A stretch of 64,000 bases of DNA from Jaminaea rosea (Eukaryota > Basidiomycota > Exobasidiomycetes > Microstromatales): the NCBI RefSeq assembly GCF_003144245.1, contig NW_020289975.1, positions 887,496-951,495 of the forward strand, given 5' to 3'. Shown here piece after piece: positions 1 through 9,956 of the stretch. A program made the translations under genes and the position numbers. The notes beneath the pieces were generated by a model. That model did not search any database. It was given only the letters and a program-made list of their open reading frames with translations, and had not been told where the DNA came from. Within the stretch, counting starts at the first letter, position 1; every line of letters starts with the position of its first letter.

Positions 1-1
1 C

Positions 2-154
2 CCGGCGACCCCTTCATCCAACGAGCATATCACCGAGCAAGAGGCGGTTGCTCGCATGCAAGCACTCGCACCAGCGAGGACAATGGTGAATCCCGTCGCA
101 AACGAAAAGTCCCGTATCGGACGAGAGATTGGTCTCCATTTCTCCCACGCTTGA
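2..154 (+). CDS. 3' end of an unidentified gene (partial)
   Basis: The second forward frame is open from the window edge to a TGA at 152-154 and encodes about 50 residues ending in HFSHA. The composition (mixed charged and aliphatic residues, not the arginine/serine-rich look of shadow frames here) suggests a real C-terminus, but there is no recognisable domain and the start lies outside the window. Frame 1 is also open, to a stop near 243, but its product is strongly Arg-biased. No function is proposed. Confidence 0.3.
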   Translation, partial: PATPSSNEHITEQEAVARMQALAPARTMVNPVANEKSRIGREIGLHFSHA

Positions 155-326
155 GCCATCGGCTCAACGTCTTTGCCAGACCAAGACTCTCCGCCGGACA
201 TGTTGTGCCGACTCGATATGGTTCTCCCTCGAAAGTGACATAGTCTAGCCATAAGACCTGCCCGACGTTGCAGTCGAAGTACGAGGGCTGTCATCCCTCC
301 CACCAACACAAACCTTGAGCATAGCC

Positions 327-735
327 ATGGCCAGCTCTACGAACAACGACACTGCTTCCTCGGGAGACAACAAAGGGGCTCGCCAGCCGCTCTTACTCCC
401 CGGCCCATCCACCTCTTGGCCCCCCCTTGATCCCGTCTTCAAGGAGATGCTGTATGCGATGGACGCCAGGGGGCTGGAGATCAGCGACTTCTGCGACGTG
501 CTGTACAAGGACGAAGATCGTATTTCGGCGATGTGAGTGGTCACGTCGTTGCCCGGCTGTCCTTCTCGTCTGACGCACAGCCGATTTCCCCCTCAACAGG
601 TTCGTCGGCCATCTCCAGCCGTCGACGGAGGAAGTCCTCAAGATTGCGGCACTCTTGGAGCTGCTTGGCGATCGTCTCAACGCCAAAATTACTGCGTACT
701 GGCGGAAAGTGAATGAGACTCTGCCTCGGGCTTAG
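327..735 (+). CDS. Small protein resembling the cyanase N-terminal helix-turn-helix domain only
   Basis: Two exons (327-532, 600-735) joined across a 67-nt GT-AG intron give a 113-residue protein. The ATG at 327 has a favourable context (gccATGg). After about 30 disordered residues, the segment ARGLEISDF...LYKDEDRISAMFVG...TEEVLKIAALLEL follows the pattern of the fungal cyanate hydratase N-terminal domain (AKGL..DEIA..LGRSE.AVAALFYGQ...EDIEKLAELL). The chain stops soon after, at NETLPRA, so the C-terminal catalytic domain carrying the Arg, Glu and Ser active-site residues of cyanase is absent. It therefore cannot be a cyanase on its own. A regulatory or oligomerisation role is only a guess. 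The domain assignment rests on pattern matching by eye. Confidence 0.6.
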
Positions 736-1158
736 CTCTTTTTTACGTCCAGCTCAAGAAAGTCGTGGCCCCTCCTCGCCCTGGCGCCTTGTCATCGTAA
801 CGAGGCTCGCCTTTGCGGTCACCCTCATCCTCGCCCTCATGATACGATTCGTCCCAGTCTTTTCGATCTTCTCGATCTCGTCTTAACTTTACTCTGTTAC
901 CCTCGAAGCCTCTTCTTCATCATGATCATTGATACCTCTCATCTCTGCAAATATCAACACCGTATCTCAGACTGGGGCTGACGTGCGCCTCCGGACGACC
1001 GCGCCTGCGCCTTGCCTTTTCACGGCGCGGCGGGAGCGGGGGTGGAGCTGGCCGAGGCCGCCTCCGAGAGGAAGGAGGACCGTCGATTGCAGCTTGGCCC
1101 ATCGCTCCCTTCTCTGTGCATTCCACTTCTTCATCACCATCCCTCGCCGTCGCCTACG
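736..1158. other. Intergenic, 423 bp
   Basis: This lies between the cyanase-domain gene and the peroxin gene, both on the forward strand. It should hold the terminator of the first and the promoter and 5' leader of the second. The reading frame of the peroxin extends upstream to about 1012 but contains no ATG there, so that part is taken as leader. No other feature seen. Confidence 0.4.
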
Positions 1159-3246
1159 ATGGCGCCCAATTCAACAGGCGACGACGTGGCTAAACAGCAT
1201 TTGCTGCCACCACCACCAGCCACGTTTCCCCACTCTCTGCCTCCTCCCGTGCTGCGCCTCCTCTCCCTCTCTTCACCATGGGTCAATGTCCTTCACTCCT
1301 TCATCCACCTAGCGACATGGACGCAGCCAGAGGGTGGAGGCACGCATTCTGTTCTGCTGCTACTGGGCTGGACTTTTCTCTGCCTCTTTGCCTATCCCGT
1401 GCTGAGATATGCGCCTCAGCTGCTGGTGCTGGGACTCGTGTTGGGGACCGCAGTCCCAAACGTCCTCCTTCGACGACAAGGCGCTCGCGGGCCAAACGCA
1501 AGTGCTGTTGCTCAGGCTACGCTCACCCAGAAGCAGACGGATGAGTTGCTGCAGAAGCTGTCAGATATTCTCGACGTCACCTCGACGCTACACGCGCGCA
1601 TCGTCCTGCCCGTATGGCAGGCGCTCACCTGGCAACATCCGCAGGGACACGGGATTACAATCGGCGCAGCCATCATGGCCACGACGCTAGGCACAGTGTG
1701 GACGCTCTGCTTTGCAGATTGGCCAGCTGCGTGGTCCAAGATGGTCGTCTTGGTACCCTTTGGCCCCGCTTGGTCCTACTTCAAGTCGAGCACCACCACT
1801 GCGGGTCGAGTCGCCAAGCTGCACCTGTACGACGCCTATCTCAAGACTTCAGTCGAAGCTAAGCTTGCAAGCTGGCCGATTCTTGCGGATCTCCAACGCC
1901 ACATCATCCGCGCCAACGCTTGGCTGCTTCCTCGCCTCCCCACGCCAGCGAGCACGGCATTGGCTCTGCCCTATCTACCACCCTTCCCACTCTTCTCCCT
2001 CAACCTCTCCAACGCCGTCCTCGCCATCGGACTCGTAGCCTTCAGCTGGTGCTCCACGTATGCCACTCTCGTGCGTCACGCTCTGTGGAAGAGCGCCACA
2101 ATCCGCCGTATTACTCGCGGCGCCGTCAGGCTCACCTCTTTTGGCTACCTCGGCGGACCAAGCGCTGCAGGCTTCTATCGTGTTGGTGGTTCGCAGCTCT
2201 CTGCGGCTTCTCTTGCCGCCAACTCTCGCTCAGAGAAGGCCATGTCGACCTCTTCTTCCTCCGCTTCGGACTCGCCTCGCGTCAACACTGTCCCATACCG
2301 CTTCGAGCTTTACGAAAATCAACGCTGGTGGATGGGACTCGACTGGACCGCCGCTCTTCTCCCGCAAGAAAGGGCCTCCTGGACTGACAGCACCCTCTCC
2401 CCTGTCTCACCGCCCGCGAGCTTCACTCTGCCCAACGAAAGTGTCACCTGGCGGCCCAAGCCGACAAAGGAAAAGCCAAACGCCTGGGAGAAGCGCGTCA
2501 TCCGGTGGAGATGGGAGGAGGAAGAATGGCGCGTCGTTGTCAATGTCGGCGGCGGGCTCGGGACTGGCAAGGGAGAGACTCCCTCTGCCGTAGGGAGGCG
2601 AGCCAGTGAGAGTGGAGCAACAGCAGGATCGCCGTCAACGCCTACGCGCAGGGGAAGCGGTACCTCCAATGGCGGATCCACCCTCTTCTCCTCTTTCACA
2701 TCACGCAACACTCCCTCCTCTGTCATTGAAGAGACCGAAGATGAGGACAACGCTGCGCCTCAGACCCCGGGCGACTCGTCGGCCGTCTCGGAGGACACGT
2801 CTCTGCCCACGGACGCCTCGGGCTGGAGGTACGGTGACAACGGATGGGAGAAGATGACGAACAAGGTCGGGCTGGGCAAGTACACGCGCAGGAGGAAGTG
2901 GGTCAGGAGGGCTAGGATGGAGGAGATCGTCTTCAGTGGAGTGGAGAAGCCGCAAGAGGGTCCTGCAGACGGCGAGAAGGAGGAGAGTCGAAGAATGGAG
3001 GCTTCATCGAAGCCGTTCAATGGCGGCTTGTCTACGGCCCCATCGTCTACTCGACCTCTGTCCGAGTCGACCGTCGCGGGGGAGGCGGCAAGCTCCGATG
3101 ATCCTGCAGCGTCTGCGGCAAAGAACACGCAGGTGGACGCTGATGCGCCCGCATCGCCGCCAGCATCACCCTTGCCGGCCGGTGGGAGTAGGGGCGACCT
3201 CAAGAGCAGATTGGCGAGCGCGGCGGGCGGCAATGGTGGAACGTGA
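1159..3246 (+). CDS. Integral peroxisomal/ER membrane peroxin, PEX30/PEX32 (Pex24p) family
   Basis: Single exon, 695 residues; the start is the first in-frame ATG (1159). Hydrophobic segments at about residues 64-82 and 86-103, with more around 200-225 and 305-330, form the reticulon-like membrane part of the Pex28-32 family, which sits in ER and peroxisome contact membranes and controls peroxisome size and number. A DysF N-type motif begins near residue 379 (PYRFELYENQRWWMGLDW, then a Trp-Thr-Asp motif). A DysF C-type motif is near 555-590 (GWRYGDNGWEKM, then KYTRRRKWVRRA). The paired dysferlin motifs after the membrane part are the hallmark of the family. The acidic, Ser/Pro-rich tail is not conserved. 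Which yeast paralogue it matches best cannot be decided by eye. It converges on the aminotransferase gene, stop codons about 120 bp apart. Confidence 0.9.
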   Translation: MAPNSTGDDVAKQHLLPPPPATFPHSLPPPVLRLLSLSSPWVNVLHSFIHLATWTQPEGGGTHSVLLLLGWTFLCLFAYPVLRYAPQLLVLGLVLGTAVPNVLLRRQGARGPNASAVAQATLTQKQTDELLQKLSDILDVTSTLHARIVLPVWQALTWQHPQGHGITIGAAIMATTLGTVWTLCFADWPAAWSKMVVLVPFGPAWSYFKSSTTTAGRVAKLHLYDAYLKTSVEAKLASWPILADLQRHIIRANAWLLPRLPTPASTALALPYLPPFPLFSLNLSNAVLAIGLVAFSWCSTYATLVRHALWKSATIRRITRGAVRLTSFGYLGGPSAAGFYRVGGSQLSAASLAANSRSEKAMSTSSSSASDSPRVNTVPYRFELYENQRWWMGLDWTAALLPQERASWTDSTLSPVSPPASFTLPNESVTWRPKPTKEKPNAWEKRVIRWRWEEEEWRVVVNVGGGLGTGKGETPSAVGRRASESGATAGSPSTPTRRGSGTSNGGSTLFSSFTSRNTPSSVIEETEDEDNAAPQTPGDSSAVSEDTSLPTDASGWRYGDNGWEKMTNKVGLGKYTRRRKWVRRARMEEIVFSGVEKPQEGPADGEKEESRRMEASSKPFNGGLSTAPSSTRPLSESTVAGEAASSDDPAASAAKNTQVDADAPASPPASPLPAGGSRGDLKSRLASAAGGNGGT

Positions 3247-3369
3247 GCGTGGTCAAGGGACTATTGGGAAAGTGCAGTGTAGCATCGCAGAATGAACCAG
3301 GCCAAGCATCTGAATCACGAGAGAGTCAAAGACGCACATCGCTTTTGCATTCAGCGTCTCTCGGCGCAC

Positions 3370-5133
3370 TCAGACACCCCACCCACAGCCTTTCACCTCC
3401 CACAGTCTAGTGAGAGCTACCAATCGTCTCGGCAGCTCCGTCCTCAGTGCCTCCTCATCCGTGACATTCGCATTTGACAAGCGGATATGACGAGCGCCAA
3501 TCGCCAGAGACTCCCGAGCTTGCTCATCATCCTTGTCGTTAGGAGCGGGAACGAACATGTCCCCAGGCAGGATGCCGAGCCCAAAGAGGAGGGCAAGACC
3601 GCGGGCGACTTGGGTTGAGCTGACGGTTGGCCCGCCATTCGCAGATGGGACGGCCGCCGTGGGGAAGGGATGAGAAACAAAGGCGTAGTAGCCACCCACA
3701 CTCTCGACCTTCCAGCCCAGCTCGGCGGGGCTCTTCGCCTCGCCTGCCTTCTCCTCCAGTCCCAGTCCTAGAGTCGCGAGCTCAATCTGCCTCTCGAGTC
3801 CTTCTTTCAATAGCCTAGCCCTTCTCACCAGGCTGACTCCAGTATCCCTCCTCCACGCCACCTCGCCAGGATCCTCAATCGCCCACCCAACGGCGGCTTG
3901 AACGTCCGTACGGGGCGCGCAGATCAGGGTGTTGTCTTGCGCTTTTGCCAATGGGCCAAACTCGCGACGAGTCGGTGGAGCGACGGTACTCTCCGTCGGG
4001 ACACTTTCCCCGCCGCCGCCGCGAGGCTCAGCAGTCGTACCAGGCGAGGAAGCGGTTGCGTAAGAGATGAGGTGCGGGTGGGTTACCATTGCGCCAAGCC
4101 GGTGACCTGGGATGGCAAAGGATTTGCTGAAGGAGTAAAGGTGGATAATGGCTGCGCGGACGCAAGGCGGTGTCAGCTTGCGTCTCTTGCTGGTGTCATC
4201 GCTGCATTCACCGTCTCTCCACTGCCACTCCGTGTCACCCTCCAACTCATCGCTAAAGAGGTCATGAGGCCTGACCTGCTTGATACTGCCTCCCTTTGGG
4301 ACCTCTTCCTCGCCCTCGGGCACCAGCATGTCCCGATACGTCTCGTCGAGAATGAGGGCTACCTTTTCCTGCTTGCAAATCTTTGCGAAGTCTCCTATCA
4401 ATTCTGCCGGGTAGATGGCTCCTGTCGGATTGTTGGGCGTGACGAGGACCAAAGCTCTCACTTCGGGAAGGGAACTGTCGGCGCGATGCTTTGCCAGGAG
4501 GGAGTTGAAGTCGGTGGGCGAGGGAAGATAGCCATTTGAAGGAGAGCATGGTAGTGGAATCGGCGCAATGGCGAGGGAAAGGAGTTGCATGCTGTGATTA
4601 AAGTACTGGAGGCAGGTGGTACGAGGGGTGCACGGAGGTCAGAGGAGGAGGCGGCGGCGGCGGCGGCTGCGCAGCTGCTGGTGCGTGACGCTCACGAAGG
4701 GCGTGGGCAGAACAACCCCATGATTGGCTCCGAGCTCTGCTACTGTCCTGAAGGCAAACTCAGAAGCCATGTTGCAGCCGGCTGTCAAGCATATATCGCT
4801 CGTCGTAACGGCACCCCTTCCTCTATCATCCCCATCGCGATAGACGGCATTGAGATTGCGCGCCAGCGCCTCCATCAGCCCCGGGTTTGCCGGTCCGTAG
4901 CTGTGATGCTTGTCTTTTGCTGCCTCCTCGGCCATCTTACCCCTCATAGCTGCAGTGGGCATGCCAGATGGGACGCCCTGCGCTAGATTGAGGTAGCGCG
5001 GGGCATCGGCGTGCCATGGTGACGATGGGATTGGGTATTGACGCAGCCAGACGGCCGTCTCTGCTACTGGTGGGGATGGCGTGTCTATTGCTAGGTGACG
5101 GGCGACGGAATAGGCAGGACCGCGAGAGGACAT
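3370..5133 (-). CDS. PLP-dependent aminotransferase, class I/II
   Basis: Two exons (5133-4696, 4605-3370) with a 90-nt intron; splicing restores the segment LPTPF-YFNHSMQL. The protein is about 557 residues. Family marks are NLAQGVPSG near the N-terminus, HSYGPANPGLMEAL, LTAGCNMASEF, the substrate/PLP Asn in TPNNPTGAIYP, the Asp-Tyr pair in LILDETYRDM, and the Schiff-base lysine in YSFSKSFAIPGHRLGA (K307 by my count). The C-terminal arginine region reads RHIRLSNAN. It is longer than the usual 400 residues because of a hydrophilic insert after the DETY motif and another before the small domain. It should transfer amino groups between an amino acid and a 2-oxo acid, but the substrate cannot be told from sequence. 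The start (MSSRGPAY) is the last ATG before the conserved region. It shares a 609-bp upstream region with the bZIP gene. Confidence 0.9.
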
Positions 5134-5742
5134 GGTGAGAGATGCTGAGGACAAATGGAGGACAAGAAGCTTATCGACCCGACGGCTGCAAGAAGGACGG
5201 ACATGGACGGGAGTGCGAGTCAAGTCGGCTTCTGCGAGCGAGTCAAGCGTGTGCGTGCAGGGGCCATCATGCCATTCCGGTGAGGCGAGCAGCAGCGCTC
5301 GGTGTGCCGGAAGATTGATCGCACTGAACTGCTCGCTATATTTGGCCGGAAATAGACACCAGGCACCGCAGCCTACAGCCTGCGTCGATTGAGCCCTCTC
5401 GTACCATGGCCGTTCGGTGCTAAGGCGGCGGCGGCTAGTCTCGCGAGCTCGTCGTCGCTCGTCGCTCTTTGCTCGTCGCTTTTGAGTGTGGGGGTCGTGC
5501 GCCTGCGCCCCCGCCCGCGCCGGCTAAAAGGCTGAAGCTTGCCGCCTCTCCGCTTGCTCCGCCCGCGAGATCTCAAGTCGGCTGCCCGCTTGCCTCTCCA
5601 CCACTCGATTGATCCGGGGCCTCGTCGCCTTGCCTTGTTCCTACCTCTTCACCTTTCCATCCGTGCTCTCAGCGGCGCTACCTTCCACCTCATTGCGCCT
5701 CCTTCTCGCTCCCCGCCCCCGACCAGCGCGCTCATCAATGTC
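5134..5742. promoter_or_regulatory. Divergent promoter region, 609 bp
   Basis: This separates the 5' ends of the aminotransferase (reverse) and bZIP (forward) genes. A TATATTT-like string lies at 5337-5343, and C/T-rich leader sequence occupies 5560-5740. The bZIP frame is open upstream to about 5539 without an ATG. No other feature could be supported. Confidence 0.4.
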
Positions 5743-7662
5743 ATGGTGGACACCGGCGTCTCACTGAGCGCCGCCATGCCACCTCCTCCTCCATCATCAT
5801 CATCATCAATGCTGTCCAGCACGTCCCAGCCTCCATCTACACAGCATCATGGCGATGCAACGGAAGAGGCTCGACGTCGCAAGCGCAAAGAACAGAATCG
5901 ACTCGCTCAGCGACGTCATCGCGAGAAGGCTCGGCACGAGCTCAAGAAGCAGCGCAATAGTGGCGGCGGCGTGGACTGCGCCAACGATGGCAATGCCAAT
6001 TCCGTCCGTCATGTGATGATCGCTGCCTCTTCCAACTCAGCAGAACCGCAGGGACCTTCGCCCATCTGTCTCGCTTCGCCCGAGCCCCTTTCACAGAACA
6101 ACATGACAGGCTCGTCGCATCTGAACAACATACCAATGCCATCTGTGGCTGGCACTGATGGCGGCCTGCTGCTGGGCCCCGTCAGGCTGGGCTCGGGTGG
6201 CATTGGTGTCACTCGCGACAATCATTCGAGCATCGATGTCCAGGATGACATATATCCGGGGAGCAGCCGCAATGGCAGCACCAGCTCTACGTCCGACATC
6301 ATGTCTGTCCAACATCAACACCCGGTGACGAGCCTGCTCTCGGATCTGCCCAGCGCATCATCATCGGTTACGCAGCCTCTGACCGCGCAGCTACGCAATC
6401 GATTTGCAACCCACCAAGGCATTGGCGCAGGAGACGAGGAAGCTATGCGTAGCTTCGTCACCATGACTGCTTTAGCCATCCCGTGGGCCAATCGCCTCCT
6501 CAAGCCGCGCTGGGACCTGATGAAGGTCCTCCAACTAGCCACGCAGCGACTTGGTCTCACCTTCGACTACATCGAGGAGGACTCTTCCATCAGTTTCCTT
6601 GCCCTCGACTTTCAAAGCGCATCGGGTGCGCGGATGATCGAAGCGGGCTCGCAAAATGGCAGCGGACAAGGCACGTCGGCCCTTGCTCCTACACTAAGAT
6701 GGCACGTCGTGCCCGACAACATGAAGCCTAGCACCCTTTCAAGCGCTGTACCCCACCATCCCTTCGTCGTGCGTATCGAGAGCGATGAGACTCTTATGCC
6801 GTGGCTGACCCTGTGCGCCCCCTCGCCGCCCCTCCACAGGACCTCTCTTTCCCCTGGCCTACAGTGCGCGACAAGATCCTCACAGCGGCGACCTGCGGCA
6901 TCGTCAACGAGCATGATCTCTGCGTCGACATCTGGCCGGGCGACAGCTACCAGGAGAGCGGGGCTGAGCCGCCTTATTGGGTGCACGGCGACGATGCATT
7001 TGATCCCGAGGCTTACGAGGTCAGCGATCGATTCGCAAGAAAGTACCCTTGGTTACTTGATGGTGAGAACGTGTGCCGCGAGAATATGTGCTTGTCTCAG
7101 GCTTACACTTCTCCTTCCTTTTCCTTGCCTCACCCACCCAGCCTCGATCATTCGGCGTACCAACTGGTGGAGACGACAGCAATCCAAAAACGAGCTGCCC
7201 CAGGAGATTGTTCGCCTCTCGCAATCCTTTGCCCCCCTCTTGTCTAAGCAGATGTCACGACTACTCGCCTCAGGCGCCACGCTATCCTCACCAGCCTCCA
7301 CGTCGCTCCTCTCCTCCATGGCTCCCTTGTCGCCCGCCGACTCCACGTTGGGGTCATCGCGCTTCGCTTCCGTGAAGGACGAGCCCATGCTCCGCTTGCA
7401 GGAAGCAGTGAGCGCAGCCGCTATCCCAGCAGCTGCGGTCTCAGCGATGACCATGCCCATGACTGCGTACACCCCCTGCTCGCCCGATGAGGCGCAGAGC
7501 ATCCCCGCGGTAACGGTCATGCCACACGTGCCCACGGTAGCTGCAGCGCCCTCTCGTCACCTCCAAGCTTCAACTCCCTTGCAACCCCACCATCTTCATC
7601 AGCCTGACCACCATCACCACCACCACCACATCTTTCCGAATGACTCGATGTCATTCATGTAG
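5743..7662 (+). CDS. bZIP-type transcription factor with fungal DUF3425 domain
   Basis: Three exons (5743-6768, 6840-7062, 7142-7662) give 589 residues. The basic region (about residues 43-62, RRRKRKEQNRLAQRRHREK, with the Asn-x2-Ala-Gln core at N52) matches AP-1-like fungal factors, but no clear leucine heptads follow; the sequence turns into a Gly/Ser linker. The middle and C-terminal part fits the DUF3425 domain: VPHHPFV spliced to DLSFPWPTVRDKIL, an EHDLCVDIWPG stretch, and SDRFARKYPWLLDASIIRRTNWWRR. Both splices were chosen because they restore these motifs; the first intron has a GTGCGT donor. The tail is histidine-rich. Role: sequence-specific nuclear regulator, target unknown. ATG 5743 is the first in-frame ATG. 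Confidence 0.85.
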   Translation: MVDTGVSLSAAMPPPPPSSSSSMLSSTSQPPSTQHHGDATEEARRRKRKEQNRLAQRRHREKARHELKKQRNSGGGVDCANDGNANSVRHVMIAASSNSAEPQGPSPICLASPEPLSQNNMTGSSHLNNIPMPSVAGTDGGLLLGPVRLGSGGIGVTRDNHSSIDVQDDIYPGSSRNGSTSSTSDIMSVQHQHPVTSLLSDLPSASSSVTQPLTAQLRNRFATHQGIGAGDEEAMRSFVTMTALAIPWANRLLKPRWDLMKVLQLATQRLGLTFDYIEEDSSISFLALDFQSASGARMIEAGSQNGSGQGTSALAPTLRWHVVPDNMKPSTLSSAVPHHPFVVRIESDETLMPWLTLCAPSPPLHRTSLSPGLQCATRSSQRRPAASSTSMISASTSGRATATRRAGLSRLIGCTATMHLIPRLTRSAIDSQESTLGYLMVRTCAARICACLRLTLLLPFPCLTHPASIIRRTNWWRRQQSKNELPQEIVRLSQSFAPLLSKQMSRLLASGATLSSPASTSLLSSMAPLSPADSTLGSSRFASVKDEPMLRLQEAVSAAAIPAAAVSAMTMPMTAYTPCSPDEAQSIPAVTVMPHVPTVAAAPSRHLQASTPLQPHHLHQPDHHHHHHHIFPNDSMSFM

Positions 7663-8134
7663 GCGGGCGCCATGCCAGCGGCCGACTCAGACCGATTCGA
7701 AACCATCCTCTCCAGAACTATAGGAACCCCAATGATCGCCACCATAGCACCCCCTGTCACAGTCTCAGATCGTCAATCATGTATTCATAGACATCTAGCA
7801 AATCTGATTACCCGTTTTCTCTACCCTTTGCTCGATGCGCCTTTTGTGAGACTGGTGAGCTCAGGCGCGGCGCCGGATCTTCCTCAGCTCGACTCGCCCC
7901 GCGTTTCTCGAGTCGGTTCGACTGCTCGACTCCACTCCGGCCCTGAGAGGCTGCACTGCACGGCCGCCTTGGTCCCATGCAACTTCTCCTCTTCTCCCTA
8001 TCAGCTAGCGCAACCAGCGACGAAAGCGTCGCATCGACTACGATTGGACGTCCATCGTCTTGCGCTCTCTGTCGATATCCCACGCAGCATACAATAGCCT
8101 TCCCATCGTCACCTCCCACCTCGCGCCCGCCGCA
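7663..8134. other. Intergenic, 472 bp
   Basis: Between the bZIP stop and the LAS17 start, same strand. It should contain the bZIP terminator and the LAS17 promoter and leader. Several GACTCGA/TCGAGTC strings cluster at 7886-7935, a motif that recurs in other intergenic regions here. No gene seen. Confidence 0.35.
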
Positions 8135-9798
8135 ATGCCTACCTCGTCAACGATTACCTCCTCGTCCAAGTCCAAAATCAAGTCGGCCCTCCCCTCGTCA
8201 ACCTACAAGATCCTGACAGCCACCGTCGCAAGAGTCTATGTTGCTCATCCGGACCCCAGTTCATGGAGCTACACGGGCATTGAGGGTGGGCTGGCCTTTG
8301 TGAAGCTGCTGAGTACGGGAGGCACTGGGTTCCGATGTGTCGATCTCAAGGTGAGTCGTTGAGGTGGCAGCGGCCGAGGCAGAGGCAGAGGTACGGAGTG
8401 GTTGAACTGATGGCCCCTGCCACTACGTCAACAGGGCACTCGCGGCGTCATCTGGGACCATGATCTCTACGACGGGCTAGTCTACAATCAAGATCGCAGC
8501 TTCTTCCACACCTTCGAGGGGGACGTGAGTGCAGGCGAAAGCGGCCAGCGAGGTCATTATGCTGACTATGCTCCTCTTCTCATTCTTGCCCAGGACTATC
8601 TCATCGGCTTCTCCTTCGCAGACGAGGGCGAGGCAAATGACTTTGTCAAGAAGGTCAATGCTCGAGCCAAGTACTGTGGGTACAGCAGTGATCCCTGCAT
8701 ACACGCAGCTGTCCAACCTCTGACCTTTGCCTCGCCTCATTCCCCATCCTCACAGCCAAGCCATCATCTTCAAAGTCCACAGCAGCGGCTGCTGCCTCGT
8801 CTTCCGGCAAGAAGAAGAAGAAAGGCGGACCCATCGATAAATCGATGATCTCATCCCCGTCGTCCTTCCAACATGTGGCTCACATGGGCTACACGAACGA
8901 GTCTGGCTTCTCATCCCGCAACGTCGACCCAAGCTGGGCGGCTCTGCTCGAAAAGTTGGGCAGTATGGGCGTAAGCGAGAAGGACATAGCGAAGAACGAG
9001 GGCTTTATTCGGGACTTTGTTGGAGCGAGAGGTGGGCCTGGTAAGACAGGCGCTACTGCTGGCGGCAAGACAAAGAAGACTCCCCCACCTGCGCCTGTAC
9101 GGGGTGCAAGGAAGCAGCCACCTCCTCCGCCTGCGCCGAGGGTCAGGCCGGCCAGTACTGCGTCAGCGCCTCCTGCTCCGCCTGCTCCTGCTCCTCCGCC
9201 GGCGCCACCTGCGCGAGGAGGAGCCTCCGTCCCACCACCACCTCCTCCCCCGCCCGCGAGGCCAACATCAACCTCTGCAGCGTCCGCCCCACCACCGCCA
9301 CCTCCAGCACGAGGCGGAGGCTCCGCAGCCCCGCCTCCGCCACCACCACCTCCAAGTCGTCCTGCAGCAGGAGGAGCAGCTGCACCGCCGCCACCACCAC
9401 CTCCCCCTGCGCGTGGAGGAGGTGCCGCTCCTCCTCCTCCGCCTCCTCCTCCACCAGGCGGAGCGCCGCCGGCAGCAATGCCTGCCCCGCAAGAGGGACG
9501 TGGCGCGCTGCTCGCCTCAATTCAAGGTGCTGGGATCCATCAGCTGCGAAAGACGGAAGATGGGGGCGCCTCTTCCACTCCCTCACGCTCCACTTCTGCA
9601 GCTTACGGCGCAGCTGGCGGAGCTGCTGCTGGAGGAGCGATGGCTGCCGCGACAGGTGGTGATGATTCGATGGATACGAGTGAGGGAGGAGCTGGAGGTG
9701 GAGACTTGGCTAGCGCTCTCGCGGCTGCGCTTACGCAGCGTAAGGGCAATATGGGCGGGGATGATAGTGATGAAGAGGAGAGTGAGGAGGAGTGGTAG
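8135..9798 (+). CDS. LAS17: WASP-family actin nucleation-promoting factor (Las17/WASP)
   Basis: Four exons (8135-8350, 8435-8524, 8594-8675, 8756-9798) encode 476 residues. Domain order: WH1/EVH1 (1 to about 130; YKILTATVARVYVAHPD, WSYTGIEGGLAFVK, then GTRGVIWDHDLYDG); a CRIB-like motif (about 159-173, ISSPSSFQHVAHMG); a long polyproline region with runs separated by Arg-Gly-Gly; WH2 (GRGALLASIQ...LRKTE); a central amphipathic segment (DLASALAAALTQR); and an acidic tail ending DDSDEEESEEEW with the terminal Trp that engages Arp2/3. It activates Arp2/3 at endocytic sites. The CRIB motif points to Cdc42/Rac control, which the S. cerevisiae Las17 lacks. Its stop lies about 160 bp from that of the convergent DHODH gene. 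Confidence 0.95.
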
Positions 9799-9956
9799 GG
9801 GGGATGGGACTCGTTCGTCTTGTCGCTCGTCCATTCACCCAGCGCCAGTCTGGTTGCCCTGTACCCCGGTGGTCGTCTGCAAAAGGCTATGCTATCGTTT
9901 CCATTGTCTCTACGATTGGCTGCAGGAATCTCCCGTCTCCTTCGCCGCGCTCGCGC

